Source: Azadirachta indica (Eukaryota; Streptophyta; Magnoliopsida; Sapindales; Meliaceae). From it: 64,000 bases of DNA. The translations under genes were made by a program, and so were the position numbers. This document shows, piece by piece, positions 44,468-57,116 of this stretch. The notes under the pieces were generated by a model that had not been told where the DNA came from, ran no database searches, and saw only the letters and a program-made list of their open reading frames with translations. The stretch covers positions 1,668,033 through 1,732,032 of the forward strand of contig CM040447.1 in assembly GCA_022749755.1 (NCBI GenBank), in the 5' to 3' direction. How positions within the stretch are numbered: the first letter of the stretch is position 1; each line of letters begins with the position of its first letter.

Positions 44468-45833
44468 TGATAAATCAACATTTGTCTTAATATTTTGTAA
44501 TGTTTATGTCCTATATTCATGTATTTTATCTTAAAATTTTATTACTTTGAGCTTCTTTTTATTATTTGTAGGAATTATTGTAAACCCAAGATGCTGGAAG
44601 GCCCGTATTTGCTGAATATAGTCCGTATTGTCTAGCATAACTTTGTCCTCAATACTCATATTTGGGTGATACAAAATAATTTGAAAACTAGACATAATGA
44701 TTTATAACTCTACATTTCAAAAAGAAAGCAAATTTTGAAGTTTTAAGGGTCAAAACTCCAGCTGGAAAGAAGACAATTGGGGAGATAGACTTTCATTGAC
44801 ATGTGGGAGTAAATTTTGAATATGTTGTTGACAAAATGAGTAAGAAGAGGACTTTTGGAGAGGCTGCTGTGCTGAGAACGAATTGGGGAAGAATTTGATG
44901 AATAATAGGGTTTTCAAAAAGAGGGAGTTTTCCATTGAAGGGAGAGGATTGCTGGATTGAAGAGGACATTCTTACTGGACAGAATTATCATCTTTATCAA
45001 AAACCTGGTGGTGAACCTTCAAAAAAGGGAAGCTTTCTTTTAGTTTATTTATTTTTCAAATATGTTTAGAACTTTTGTAATTAGATTCATAGATTTGAAT
45101 TTAAGAATGGAAGTGTAAACATATTTTGGGAGTTTGGCTTTGCTATTGAAATGGTATTGAATATTTTGTGAAATGTGATTAATTTGAAGGTTGAGATTAT
45201 TTCTTATTCATTGATCTGTATAATTTTGATTATTTGTTGTGGATTTGCTATCTATTATTTATGATTGAAATTAATTTAAGAATTAAAGTGTTAGAAACAT
45301 CGTCTTACCTTAATTAAGCTCTTTTGAATAAGTATTTAAATTAAATCCATTGAATTGGTTTGATTTAAATGGTTAAATAATTTCTTTGTAACAACACAAT
45401 TAATTAAGTAGAAGCCTCATATCAAGGATATATTTAATTAATTGTAAGTGAGAATTATCATGATCATTGGAATTCTCTAGCTTTAATGAAAAAACCAATA
45501 ATCAAAAATACATAATGGTTGTTTAATTTACCTTATATTTCAATACCAGATTAGATAACTAGCCAAACCCCATATAATTTTATTGAATTCAACAGAATTT
45601 TATAGATTTCAAGTTCTTGTAATTTAGCTATTTAATCACTTCAATTGAAATAATTTGAAATTATCATTTAATTGCATTAGAGGATTACGATTTTATATTT
45701 GCTTAAATCAATAATTAACAGAAAATAATAAGAATTTAAACCATTGCAATTCCGCAAGAGATCGACTTCGGGTGAACTTATCTTTAGCTATTAATAATTC
45801 GTGCACTTGCGAGTATTTAAAATTTGCACATCA
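44468..45833 (+). mobile_element. Family A LTR, shared by A3 and A4
   Basis: 1,366 bp with the same ends as the other A LTRs. It lacks about 20 bases after 44580 (the AAAGCCCAAAAACA part). As in unit 1, protease coding follows at once, without primer site or gag. Confidence 0.9.
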
Positions 45834-46835
45834 ATAAACAATTTTTTAAGATTTTTTGAGATGCTTTCTAAGGTTGATATTAACTTACCTCTTTTGGATG
45901 TTATTAGGAATATACCATCATATGCAAAATTTTTCAAGAAACTCAACACCAAAAAGAGAAAATATGAGAAGAATGAGAAACTCATAGTCTCAGAAGTTGC
46001 TAGTGCAGTGCTTCAACAAAATTTGCCTCCAAAATTGAAAGATCCTGAAAGTTTCAGCATAAATATAACTATGGGAGACAAGAAGATAGCTAAAGCCATG
46101 CTAGACTTAGGAGCAAGTATTATTCTAATGCTATACTCCATATACTTGCAACTAGGTTTAGGGAAGCTTACGCCTACAACTATGACCCTTCAACTTGCGG
46201 ATAGGTTAGTTAAATATCTAAAGGGAATAATTGAGGATTTGTTGGTACAAGTAGACAAGCTCATTGTACCAATGGACTTTGTGGTTTTGGAGATGGAAGG
46301 AACATCATCAAAGGACAAAGAGCATACAATTCTTCTTGATAGATCATTCATGGCAACAACCAAGACAATTATTGATGTCCAAAATGAGAGGTTATCAATG
46401 ACAGTCTTGGGAGAAACTGTCCAATCTAAAGTATTTGATTCTTTATCAATTCCTTCTATTTCTACTAAAGATGAGCGCTCTTTTATTGATTGTATAGACT
46501 CACTTGTTTATAATACTTATTTGCAGAAAAAAATGGAGGATAAGCTTGAAATTACACTTGTTGGTGAGAGAGTAGAAGAAACACTTGAAGAAGAGACTAA
46601 GGGATACCATGAGATGCTAGATAAAGCTAAAGCAATTTCAGAAGAACCTAGCAAACCCTTAGAGCTACCAAAATCCTTACCAAGGGCAGAAATCATTCCA
46701 CCTAAAATTGAGTTTAAAGAATTGCCTAAACATCTTAAATACATATTTTTGGGAGAGGCAGATACATACCCTGTAATCATTTCATCTATTTTGGCCCAAA
46801 CCCAAGAAGAGAGAGTTGTAAGAGAGCTTAGCTGA
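45834..46835 (+). pseudogene. Family A protease region (copy A4)
   Basis: Open from inside the LTR (45801) to 46835. It has AMLDLGASI and a damaged ILLDRSFMATTKTIIDVQNE, where A2 and relatives have LLGRPF: the conserved Gly and Pro are changed. The linker continues without the frameshift found in A2 (PKHLKYIFLGEADTYPVIIS), so this copy shows the correct reading between PR and RT up to RELS and a TGA. Confidence 0.82.
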
Positions 46836-48235
46836 CTTAGGAAAGCGATAGGATGGAGTATAAGTGACATTAAAGGCATTAGTCCTGCGATGTGCATGCA
46901 TAAAATTATTTTAGAGGATAATGCCAAACCTGCGAGAGAAGTCCAAAGGAGATTAAATCTGAATTTGTAAGAGGTAGTCAAGAAAGAGGTTTTAAAACTC
47001 TTAGATGCAGGAGTCATTTACCCAATTTTCGATAGTAAAATGGTTAGTCCGGTTCATGTTGTACCAAAAAAATCAGGCATTACAGTGGTGAAGAATGAAA
47101 ATAATGAGTTGGTGCCGATTAAGATGACTACCGGGTGGAGAATGTGCATTGATTATAGAAAGTTGAATTCAGCTACAAAGAAAGATCATTTTCCACTTCC
47201 ATTTATTGATATGATGTTGGAAAGGTTGGCAGGGCGTGATTTTTATTGTTTTCTTGATGGTCTTTCAGGTTATTATCAAGTGCCGATTGCACCGAAGGAT
47301 CAAGAGAAGACAACATTCACTTGCCCATTTGGAACATTTGCCTTTAGGAGGATGCTGTTTATTTTATGCAACGCTCCTGCAACATTCCAAATATGCATGA
47401 TGTCAATTTTTTTTGATATGGTGGAGAAATTCATTGAGGTATTTATGGATGATTTTTCAGTTTTTGGAACTTCATTTGATGATTGTCTTTATAACTTGAC
47501 TTTGGTTCTTGAGAGATGCATTAAGTGTAATTTGACATTTAGTTGAGAAAAAAGTCATTTTATGGTGCAGCAAGGCATTGTGCTAGGGCATGTTATTTCT
47601 AGTAGAGGCATTGAAGTTGATAAGGTGAAAATTGATTTGATTGCTAAATTATCACCACCTATTTCAGTTAAGGGAATTAAGAGTTTTTTTAGGACATGCA
47701 GGATTTTATTGACGATTTATTAAAGATTTCTCTAAAATAAGTTGTCCATTATGTAATTTATTGTCTAAAGATGTTCCCTTTCATTTTAATAATGATTGCC
47801 TTGCCGCCTTCAATTCTTTGAAAGAAAAATTAACATCAGCACCTGTTATCATGACAGTTGATTGGTTGTTACCTTTCGAGATTATGTGTGATGCATCTAA
47901 TTATGCTTGTGGGCTGTTTTGGGGCAAAGAGTAGAGAAGTGTTTGCATGTTATTTATTATGCTAGTAGAACACTCAATGATGCCAACTAAATTATTCCAT
48001 CACTGAAAAAGAGTTTTGGCTGTTGTGTTTGCATTAGACAAATTTAGGTCATACTTGGTAGGATCTAAAGTCATTGTGCATTCGGATCATGCGGCATTGA
48101 AATATGCCAAGACTAATTCGGTGGGTGTTACTTTTGCAAGAATTTGATCTAGAAATAAAGGATAAGAAAGGTAGTGCTAATGTTGTTGCTGATCATCTTT
48201 CTAGGTTATTTTCAAATTTTGACACATGAACACGA
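46836..48235 (+). pseudogene. Family A reverse transcriptase-RNase H (copy A4)
   Basis: The RT is open at 47040-47546: WRMCIDYRKLN, YCFLDGLSGYYQ, VFMDDFSVFG. A TGA at 47544 replaces the Trp of FSWAKSHF in A2. Later frames are broken by small indels near 47690, 47907, 47985, 48015 and 48110, through the RNase H blocks ([26 protein letters not shown]). It is clearly more decayed after the first stop than A2. Confidence 0.82.
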
Positions 48236-48485
48236 AGAAAAACAACTGATTGTTGAAACTTTTCCTCATGAACACTTGTTTTCTCTAGGTCATGAACCAT
48301 GGTATGCTGATACTGTCAATTATCTTACTCGTGGTGTGTTGCGGCCTAACCTCACTTTTCAGGAAAAAAAGAGTTTTTTATTTTCTTGCAAGCATTATTT
48401 TTGGGATGAGCCATATTTGTTTAAGCTTTGTCAAGATCAGATCATTCGTCGATGTGTGCCTGAAGATGAACACGAGAGTATTCTA
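48236..48485 (+). pseudogene. Family A integrase N-terminal start, cut short (copy A4)
   Basis: HEPWYADTVNYLTRGVLRPN and [20 protein letters not shown], then the same break as at 18591, within GAGTATTCTAAAATAC. The antisense C leader follows. Confidence 0.82.
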
Positions 48486-49329
48486 AAATACACACATCAT
48501 CCACTCATCCTGCAAGACAAAGTTAGTAAAGCAAAAGAATAATTTCCTCGCTTCACTCCCTCACGTGTTTCACTCAAAAAATGTTATCACTCGAGTTTGC
48601 TCGTATTTCACACTTAATTTTATAGCTTTTCTCTAGATGACCTCACACTAAGCTTGTTTCCACTCTAATTCTCTTATTAAGATTAATTGCAAAATTCAAA
48701 ATTTATACAAACTTACTAAATACAATGAAAAGTAAAATAAAACTAATTTAGATAGGCAACAAATTGGAAAAGCACAAGAATTAGGAAATAGATTTTTAGA
48801 AATGATAAAGGAAATATTAAGAACAGAGAAAAAAAAAATCAGTACAGGAATAGGAAAGTCAACTAAAAATTATGGAAAAATTAGGAAGCAAATCCTAGCT
48901 TGTTTTGGAATGTAGGCTTGATTTGGTCAAACTCCTTGAAGCAATCTGATTTTTCTTTTTATTCTCCTTATTTTCGTTCAACACTTGTCTTTTTTTTTTT
49001 TTTCTTCTCTTGGCCAAATGCTTTGCTTTTTTCTCTCTTTTTTTTTTTAACCTCCAAATACGTAGGAGTGACCAAACAAAAATAAATAGAAAGAGACACA
49101 AAAGAAACGAATAGACAAAAACTAAATCAACCGAATTGGAGATTGATGCAACCCAAACTTGACTTGCTGTGAATTGAAAGGAAACTCTCTCTTTTTTTTT
49201 TTTGATATAATAGACGTAAAAACGAAAATAAATGGAATTGAAGCAAACAGACTCAAAAACTAAAGAAACAAATAGACAAATTTGAAAAACGATATAACCT
49301 AATTTAGAGCCGTAGCTCTGATACTAAAC
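48486..49329 (-). mobile_element. Antisense family C leader, gag start and primer site
   Basis: On the minus strand: primer site 49326-49315 (TAGTATCAGAGC, one base off TGGTATCAGAGC), leader, and gag ATG at about 48508-48506. This copy joins without a break to the C LTR at 49330, which proves a minus-strand C insertion whose gag and pol have been lost. Confidence 0.85.
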
Positions 49330-50172
49330 TGATACAAACCCAGAGTATATTAAACTTAAAACCCATTATCTTTACGTATTGAAGCAACCTCTTGGAAAAT
49401 TAAATCAGATTCACCCAAGTCTGCAACCCAATTTCAAATTGTGAAATAAAAACTTAGAATAAATACCCTCAAAGTAATTAGCTTTGATTGTAAAAACCTT
49501 AATTCAAACAAGAATCAAAATAAAAGAAAACATTCTCAATTTTATTCCATTCGAAAAAGTAATGATGCCTCCATGGGAACATATGGCTGAATATATAAGG
49601 GTACAAGAGATAAGTAACTTTAATTGGAGTGTTTAGCCACAAAATTAAACTTATTCTAACTTAAAATAAAATAAACTGAATTTGGGCTTAATAATTAGCG
49701 TTAACAGCCCAAACACATAACAAACTATAAATATATGTTTATAAATAAGACTAAAATAGATAATGGGCTTGAATAGCAACTTAGCCCAAAATGGCACATG
49801 AAATCCGAAACTTGCATCATGATGATACAAACTGTAATTAAAAGACTTGAACATGCTTGCTTGCATAGCCTTGAGACATCATTGGAATATGGCCTTGTAC
49901 AGATATGAGAAGTTGAATTCCGTAGAAGCTTTAATCTTCAGGTTTTGCCTTCTTGTACTTGTGTCAATGTTACCAAGCTCTGATTATTGTCTTGAAGTCC
50001 AAGCTTGATATTTGACTCTTTCTTACACTCTTGAATTATTACAAGATTATCCCACAAACCTTGAATCATCCCATTCAATGCATCTTTGAATTTCCTCATT
50101 CTTGCTCTTGTAACGGGATTATTAGGTAGCTGAATTAAATCATTGCTCTTGTGTGCATCCGTATTTGCATCA
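49330..50172 (-). mobile_element. Family C LTR, 5' LTR of a minus-strand insertion
   Basis: 843 bp, from TGATGCAAATACGG (50172) to GTTTGTATCA (49330) on the minus strand. It abuts B protease at 50173 (GATAGGTACCATTAG), so C inserted in B pol. The opposite flank is gone because of the junction at 48485, so no target duplication can be seen. Confidence 0.9.
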
Positions 50173-51110
50173 GATAGGTACCATTAGATTTGAGAAGGCC
50201 ATGTTAGATTTAAGAGCTTCTATCAATGTTATGCCATATTCTATATATGTTTCTTTGAATCTTGGACCTTTGAATAAAACTGGTGTTGTGATTCAATTGG
50301 CTGATCAATCTAATGCCTATCCTAAAGGTGTAGTTGAGGATGTTCTTGTGCGAGTTAATGATTTGATTTTTCCTGTTGATTTCTATGTGCTTGATATGGA
50401 GAATGATGATCAAACCACTCCTATTTTGTTAGAAAGACCATTCTTAAAGACATCCAAGACTAAGATAGATGTTCAATAGTGGCACACTCACCATGGAATT
50501 TGATGGTGAAATTGTTGAGTTTAATATTTATGATGCCATGAAATATCCTGGTGATGATAATCCTGTTTATTCTATTGATGTGATTGATTCTTTAGCACAA
50601 GAAGTCTTTGAATTTGAAGGAAAAGACAGATTAGAAGTTGCCATTAGTGAGAATCTTGAGAAAGATAACAAGAAGTTGGTATTGAGTACTGATTTGCAAG
50701 AAACTATTGCAGCGTTGAATGATTTTCCGAAGTTGCAACAGTCAAGTAACGGTCTTAATATTACGTTGCCAATTCCTAACAAGAGACCTTTACCCTCTGT
50801 TTTGCAGGCCCTTATTTCAGATTTGAAGCCTCTCCCTAGTCACCTCAAGTACGTGTTCCTTGGAGACGGAGGAATGTTACCTGTGATTATCTCTAGTAAA
50901 CTTAGTGCACTGCAAGAAGAAAAGCTTGTCCAGGTTCTTAAGGAGCATAAGATGGCTGTTGGTTGGACAATTGCGGATATTAAAGGAATTAGCCTGTCTA
51001 CATGCATGCATCGTATCTTACTTGAAGAGGGAGCAAAACCTTCCCGTCAACCACAGAGAAGACGGAGGAATGGACGTAGTGAAGAAAGAGGTCATCAAAC
51101 TTCTTGAAGT
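50173..51110 (+). pseudogene. Family B (Athila-type) protease and linker
   Basis: Frames 50153-50479 and 50469-51107 overlap through a one-base shift near 50475. The protease box reads AMLDLRASINVMPYS, where the Gly of DLGAS is Arg, and ILLERPFLKTSKTKIDVQ follows. Then come FDGEIVEFNIYDAMKYP, LEVAISENLEKDNKK, LPSHLKYVFLGDGGMLPVII and GWTIADIKGIS. The order and phrases are those of Athila pol, but clearly distinct from family A. It may belong with the B LTR and gag of unit 1, but there is no direct link. Confidence 0.82.
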
Positions 51111-51655
51111 TGGAGTGATTTATCCTATTTCAAATAGTAATTGGGTTAGCCTAATTCAAGTGGTCCTGAAAAAGACTGAAATAACTGTTGTGAAAAATCA
51201 AAATGATGAATTAGTTCCTACCCGTGTTCAGATGGGTGGCGGGTTTGTATAGATTATAGAAAATTAAATGCTGTGACCCGCAAGGACCACTTCCCTTTAC
51301 CTTTTATTGATCAAATGCTTGAAAGGTTGGCTGGTCATTCTTACTATTGTTTTCTTGATGGTTATTCAGGTTATTTTCATATTGCAATTGCTCTAGAGGA
51401 TCAAGAAAAGACGACTTTTACATGCCCATTCGGGACTTTTGCATATCCTCGTATGCCCTTCGGCCTTTGCAATGCCCCAGTGACTTTTCAAAAATGTATG
51501 GTTAGCATATTTTCAAATTACATTGAGCATATTATAGAAATGTTTATGGATGATTTCACAGTTTATGGAGACTCGTTTGATAATTGTTTGCATAACCTTA
51601 CGCTTATCTTCAAAGATGCATAGAAACTAACCTTGTGCTAAATTCTAAAAAAATG
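51111..51655 (+). pseudogene. Family B reverse transcriptase, truncated
   Basis: After a frame break near 51235 the open part 51273-51623 has YCFLDGYSGYFHIAIA, CPFGTFAYPRMPFGLCNAPV and the active-site box MFMDDFTVYG, all intact. A stop at 51621 follows. At about 51665, within TCATTTTATGGTATG, the sequence passes to family A integrase linker, skipping the RT end and RNase H. Confidence 0.83.
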
Positions 51656-52380
51656 TCATTTTATGGTATGTTGATATTGTCAATTATCTTGCTTGTGGTG
51701 TGTTGCAGCCTAACCTTACTTTTTAGGAAAAAAAGAGATTTTTATTTTCTTGCAAGCATTATTTTTGGGATGAGCCATATTTGTTTAAGCCTTATCAAGA
51801 TCAGATCATTCGTCGATGTGTGCCTGAAGATAAACACGAGAGTATTCTAACCTTTTGCCATGAGCTTCATTGTGGAGGTCATTTCGGTGGTAAGAAAACA
51901 GCCCTCAAGGTATTTCAATTTAGTTTTTATTGGCCAACTCTCTTCAAAGATGCTCATAATTTTTATTTGTGTTGTGATAATTGTCAAAGGAGCGGTAACA
52001 TTAGCAAGAGAAATGAGATGCCTTTAGCAAATAATCTTGTTGTTGAGCTTTTGGATGTATGGGGGATTGATTTCATGGGACCTTTTCCATCTTCATTTGG
52101 TTTTCAATACATATTAGTTGCATTTGATTATGTGTCCAAATGGGTTGAAGCTATACCAACCTGAACTAACAATGCTAATTGTGTTGTAAAATTTTTGAAA
52201 GATGTGATATTTAATTGGTTTGGGACACCAAGGGCCATAATCAGTAATGGAGGAAGTCATTTTTGTAACAAACTCTTTGACGGTTTATTGAAAAAGTACA
52301 GCATTACACATAAAGTGGCAACTCCATACCATCCACAAACTTCGAGCCAAGTTGAGGTTAGCAATCACCAAATCAAGGGA
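51656..52380 (+). pseudogene. Family A integrase, middle part (fused to B RT)
   Basis: Begins at the linker ([13 protein letters not shown] type), then [20 protein letters not shown], zinc finger [15 protein letters not shown] and CDNC (the usual CDKC has Asn), and [20 protein letters not shown], where the frame lost in A1 and A3 is open. The first Asp is in [15 protein letters not shown], and the second reads IISNGGSHF (Asn). A TGA at 52162 and a cut at 52380 after SNHQIKG end it, so the Glu region is kept and the C-terminus lost. Confidence 0.83.
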
Positions 52381-53813
52381 AAATCATGATTTTATTATTA
52401 TTATTATTATATTTTACTACGTTTCATTGTTTTTTCTTTTACTACATATGCACTTTATGCCATGATCGATTTAAATCTTGATTTGATAAAATCACATGAT
52501 TAGAGGATAATGTGCAAGATAGTGTAGACTCATAGAAACCTAATTGTGAGATTTTGAGCCCTGAAACTTCTATTCTAAGTTTTATCACTACTCTATATTT
52601 TCTTGTCATCTCTTCTTTCAAATGATCTCATTATACTTTGTTTTGGTTAATTATCTTGATTATTCTTACTTTGATTGTAATACTGATTGTATGATACATG
52701 AGAAGTAATTTTAGACCTTATGTGAATCGTTTGCACCTTTCTTACCTACCTAATGTATATTCTTCTTTAGTAACCATTTTGAGCTTCAATATGTTCTTTT
52801 TCTTTTTTAAAACCAATCAAAATCAAACCCAATAGCCAAGTATCCAATATTCTTATCTTTATTCTATTCTTTGACCCATAAATGAGTTGATTGGATATGT
52901 GCCTTGTAATAAGTTTGGGGGTTGTTATTTCTTGAAGTAGTGCTTGGTGTTATAATGTTTTATCAATGTGTTGCACTACCAAAAAAAAAAGGGGGAGAAA
53001 TGCTAAGGTTGATTATGAAAGTGCAGTAAAAAAAAAAAAAAAAAAAAGAGATGGGGCTGCAAAATGAAATTTGAGATTGAAAAAAAAAAAGAAAAAGGGA
53101 AAATGAAAGAAGAGGTGAATGTAAATCAGTGGTTGCAAAATATGAAAGAACACTGAAAAGTGAGAATTTGATGATAGGTGCACATATTATTGAGTTCTTA
53201 TGGCCTTGTTTTATCTTTTATCTACCAATCCTTATCCTCATCTTACCCAATAGCCTCATTACAATCCAAAAAAAGAAAAGTCCTATGTTGATCTTGTGTA
53301 TCATATGATTAGTTTGCATTCATTGTCAGGAAAATCAAGCTGTTAGCATTTCGTTCATGAGATCAGCATCATTACATCAGAAATAGCGTATTCTTTATTT
53401 TGTATGTGAGCTTTGTTTTCCATTAAAAATCTGAGCTTGATGCTTGTCTCACATACGATTTAGTAATCACCAAAATTTCGAGTGTATTTCTTTAAGAGTG
53501 ACCACCTTTGTAATGTTTGGAGTTGAAATATCAATGCATGCTATATTCTGATAATGTGAAGGATGACAAAAGAGATCGTAATTGATTTATGACTATCACA
53601 CACTACACATGAGGATAACTTTTGAAAAAAAAAAATTGTTGGCAATTGAATAAGTGGTTGATTGACCTTATATCCTGTTGCATTCTTTTGAAGCTATTAA
53701 CATTTTGAGGAATCATCTCTAGAAAGGAATTTTCACATGTATGTTGAATCTTTTATTTTTATTTTTATTTTAGTTTTGCTCGAGAACTAGCAAAGTCTAG
53801 GTTTAGGGGAATT
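52381..53813 (+). mobile_element. Family A 3' non-coding region, 5' part deleted (unit 2)
   Basis: Equivalent to about 20345-21729. The join CAAATCAAGGGAAAATCATG combines integrase (CAAATCAAGGGAA) with the 3' region (AAGGAAAATC), sharing an A/G-rich overlap. No conserved frame. Confidence 0.75.
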
Positions 53814-55180
53814 TGATAAATCAATATTTGTCCTATTTTGTTATGTTTATGTCCTTTATTCTGTATTTTATCTTAAAATTTTATTACTTTGAGCTTCTTT
53901 TTATTATTTGTAGGAATTATTATGGAAAGCCCAAAAACAAACCCAAGATGATAGAAGGCCCGTATTTGCTGAACATAGTTTGTATTTTCTAACATAACTT
54001 TATCCTCAATATTTGTATTTGGGTGATACAAAATAATTTAAAAACTAGACATAATGATTTACAACTCTACATTTGAAAAAGAAAGCAAATATTGAAGTTT
54101 TAAGAGTCAAAACTCCAGTTGGAAAGAAGACAATTGGTGAGACAGACTTTCCTTGACATGTGGGAGTGAATTCTGAATAAGTTGTTGACAAAATGTAAGA
54201 AGAGGACTTTTGGAGAGGCTGCTGTGCTGAGAACGAATTGGGGAAGAATTTGATGAATAATAGGGTTTTCAAAAAAATGGAGTTTTCCATTGAAGGGAAG
54301 GATTACTGGATTAAAGAGGACATTCTTGCTGGGCAGAATTATCATCTTCTTCAAAAACTTGGTGGTGAACATTCAAAAAAGGGAACCTTTCTTTTAGTTT
54401 GTTTATTTTTCAAATATGTTTAGAACTTTTGTAATTAGATTCATAGATTTGAATTTAAGAATGGAAGTGTAAACATATTTTGGAGTTTTGCTTTGCTATT
54501 GAAATCATATTGAATATTTTGTGAAATGTGATTAATTTGAAGGTTGAGATTATTTCTTATTCATTGATCTGTATATTATTTGTTGTGGATTTGCTATCTA
54601 TTATTTGTGATTGAAATTAATTTGAGAATTAAGGTGTTAAAAATGTCATCTTACCTTAATTAAGCTCTTTTGAATAAGTATTTAAATTGAATCCATTGAG
54701 TTGGTTTAATTTAAATAATTAAATGATTTCCTTGTAACAACACAATTAATTAAGTAGGAGTCTCATATCAAGGATATATTTAATTAATTATAAGTGAGAA
54801 TTACTATGATCATTGGAATTCTCTAGCTTTAGTGGAAAAATCAATAATGTAAAATACATAATGGTTGTTTAATTCACCTTATATTTTAATACCAGATTTG
54901 ATAACTAGCCAAACCCCATCTAATTTCATTGAATTCAACATAATTTTATAGATTTCAAGTTCTTATAATTTAGCTATTTAATCACTTCAATTGAAATAAT
55001 TTGAAATTGTTATTTAATTCCATTAGAGTATTTACGATTTTATCTTTGCTTAAATTAGTAATTAATAGAAAATAATAAGAATTTAAACCATTACAAATCC
55101 GCAAGAGATCGACCTCGGGTGAATTTATTGTTAGCTATTAATAATTCGTGCGCTTGCAAGTATTTAAAATTTGCACATCA
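53814..55180 (+). mobile_element. Family A LTR, 3' LTR before C' gag (unit 2)
   Basis: 1,367 bp. The C' gag phrase ATGGCTTTAATGATAGTG follows directly, as in unit 1. Confidence 0.9.
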
Positions 55181-55980
55181 ATGGCTTTAATGATAGTGAA
55201 TCGCTTGATGACAATGGAGAGGAAGAGGAGGTGAGACCAAGGGCAAGATACAACAACAATAATAACAATAGTGGGATCAAACTGAAAATTCCATCATTTA
55301 TGTAAAATGGATCCCGAGGCATACTTGGATTGGGAAACGAAGATTGAATAAATGTTTAATTGCAATGACTACACTGAATCCAAGAAATTGAAGCTAACCA
55401 TGGCTGTTTTCGAAGTTTATGCTATTACTTGGTGGGATCAAACTAAACAAAAGCGAAGGAGAAATAGGGAGAGGCCTATTAAAGAGTGGAGAGATCTGAA
55501 ATCTATCATGCGCAAGAGATTTGTACCAAGCTACTACTATAAAGAATTGTACAATTGACTTCAAAATCTCGCTCAAGTACCTTGAGCAAATATAGAGAGG
55601 TAGCTATGATAAGAGCAAATATAGAGGAAGATAATGAAGCTACAATGGCAAGATTCCTCAATGGTTTGAACAAGGAGATTTCTAACGTGGTTGAATTGCA
55701 GCCATATATGGAGCTAGAAGACTTGCTTCACCTTGCTTTGAAGGTTGAGAAGCAACTGAAAAAGAGAGATGGTACAACTCGGTTTTCCTCCTATACTTCT
55801 TCATTCAAATCAAATTCGAGGAAAGATGACAAGGTTTCATCATCCAAGCCTAAAATCGAATCTAAAGAGTCTCCAAAAACATCCAACCCAAGTAAAGACA
55901 AGGTTATGCTTGATTCTACTACTAACATAAGAAATATTAAATATTTTAAGTGTCAAGGTGTAGGACATTACGAGTAAGAT
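55181..55980 (+). pseudogene. C' gag fragment (unit 2)
   Basis: Collinear with 23103-23900, with the same truncated start, the same missing bases near 55300 and the same ~30-base gap at 55575. It keeps [20 protein letters not shown], better than unit 1. The knuckle reads [11 protein letters not shown]: the first Cys is Tyr, and a TAA follows at 55975. Confidence 0.82.
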
Positions 55981-56830
55981 TGTCCAAATCAAAGAACCAT
56001 ATTCATGTTTGATAGGGAGTACTATTTGGCTAATAAAGAGGAGAATGAATAAGAGACGATGCCATCTCTTGAAGATGCAAGTGCTAAAGAAGGGGATGAG
56101 CAATTTACTATGGCTGAAAGTGGTAAGGCTCTTGTAGCAAGAAGAGTTTTGAATATGCCAGTCCAACAGGAAGAATGTGATCAAAGAGAGAATCTCTTCC
56201 ATACAAGGTGTCTTGTAAAAGATAGGGTTTGTGATATAATAATTGATGGTGGTAGTGTAACTAATGTTGCTAGTACTACCCTCGTAAAAAAGTTGGGGTT
56301 ACCCACTTTAAAACATCCACATTTTTATAAGTTGAAGTGGCTTAATAATTGTGGGGGAGTTAGGGTGACAAAGCAAGTTCTTGTTGCCTTTAAAATAGGC
56401 AAGTATAGAGATGAGTTGTTGTTTGATGTAGTACCCAAGCATACTGGTCATCTATTGTTAGGAGGCCTTTGGCAATATGATAGAAAGGTGTTGCATAATG
56501 GTTTCACAAATCATTACACTTTTGAGAAGGATAGAAAGAAAATTACTCTTGTACTACTTTCACCTAAAGAAGTTTATGAGGGTGAGCTTAGAAGAATACA
56601 AAGTTAGAGGAAAACAAAAGTGAGGAGAAAAGAGTGAGTGAAGGTGTAATAAAAGAGAGTGAGTTTTCAAAAGAAAAGATTGGCAAAAATAATGAGAAAG
56701 AAAAAAAAGTGAGTTTGAATGGAGTGGGATAGAGTTCGAATGAGGGAAAAGAAACAATTGACTGTAAAAGGAAACAAGTAAGCTTTTATGCACAAAGAAG
56801 TAATATTAAGGAGGCTTGTTTTTCAAATAA
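55981..56830 (+). pseudogene. C' protease, uninterrupted empty-site copy (unit 2)
   Basis: Open 56059-56607: [67 protein letters not shown], ending in the linker at a TAG. It passes without a break through the site where C is inserted in unit 1 (CTTGTTGCC). The linker after 56607 is frame-shifted but still lysine-rich. Confidence 0.85.
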
Positions 56831-57116
56831 AAGTATACTTGTACTTATGTGCAAGGAACTTTACTTAAGACCTTGATGCTTCTTTACCTACTACATTTGT
56901 TTCTTTTTTATACGCTTATGAAGATGTTTTTCCCAAGGAGATACCCAATAAATTGCCATCCATTAGGGTTATCGAGCATCAGATCGATTTCATTCTTAGA
57001 GCTGCTAAAGAAAATATAAGTTCATGTGCTATTCCTATTTTGTTGGTACCTAAGAAAGATGGCTCTTGGCGTATGTGTGTTGACTGTCGTACAATTAATA
57101 ACATTATGGTAAACTG
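56831..57116 (+). pseudogene. C' reverse transcriptase entry, broken (unit 2)
   Basis: Pieces in shifting frames: AYEDVFPKEIPNKLPS, EHQIDFI, a deletion removing most of [17 protein letters not shown], then [20 protein letters not shown] and INNIMVN. It stops at 57116 against an A LTR fragment. No catalytic residue is included. Confidence 0.78.

Larger units (their letters stand above)
40145..57116 (+). repeat. Composite segment 'unit 2' of a large duplication
   Basis: Second copy, offset about 30.2 kb at the left and 32.1 kb at the right. Unit 2 alone keeps 49061-51655 (C LTR, B pol) and the start of the following integrase. It also retains C' protease without the C insertion and the RT entry beyond. 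Confidence 0.88.
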
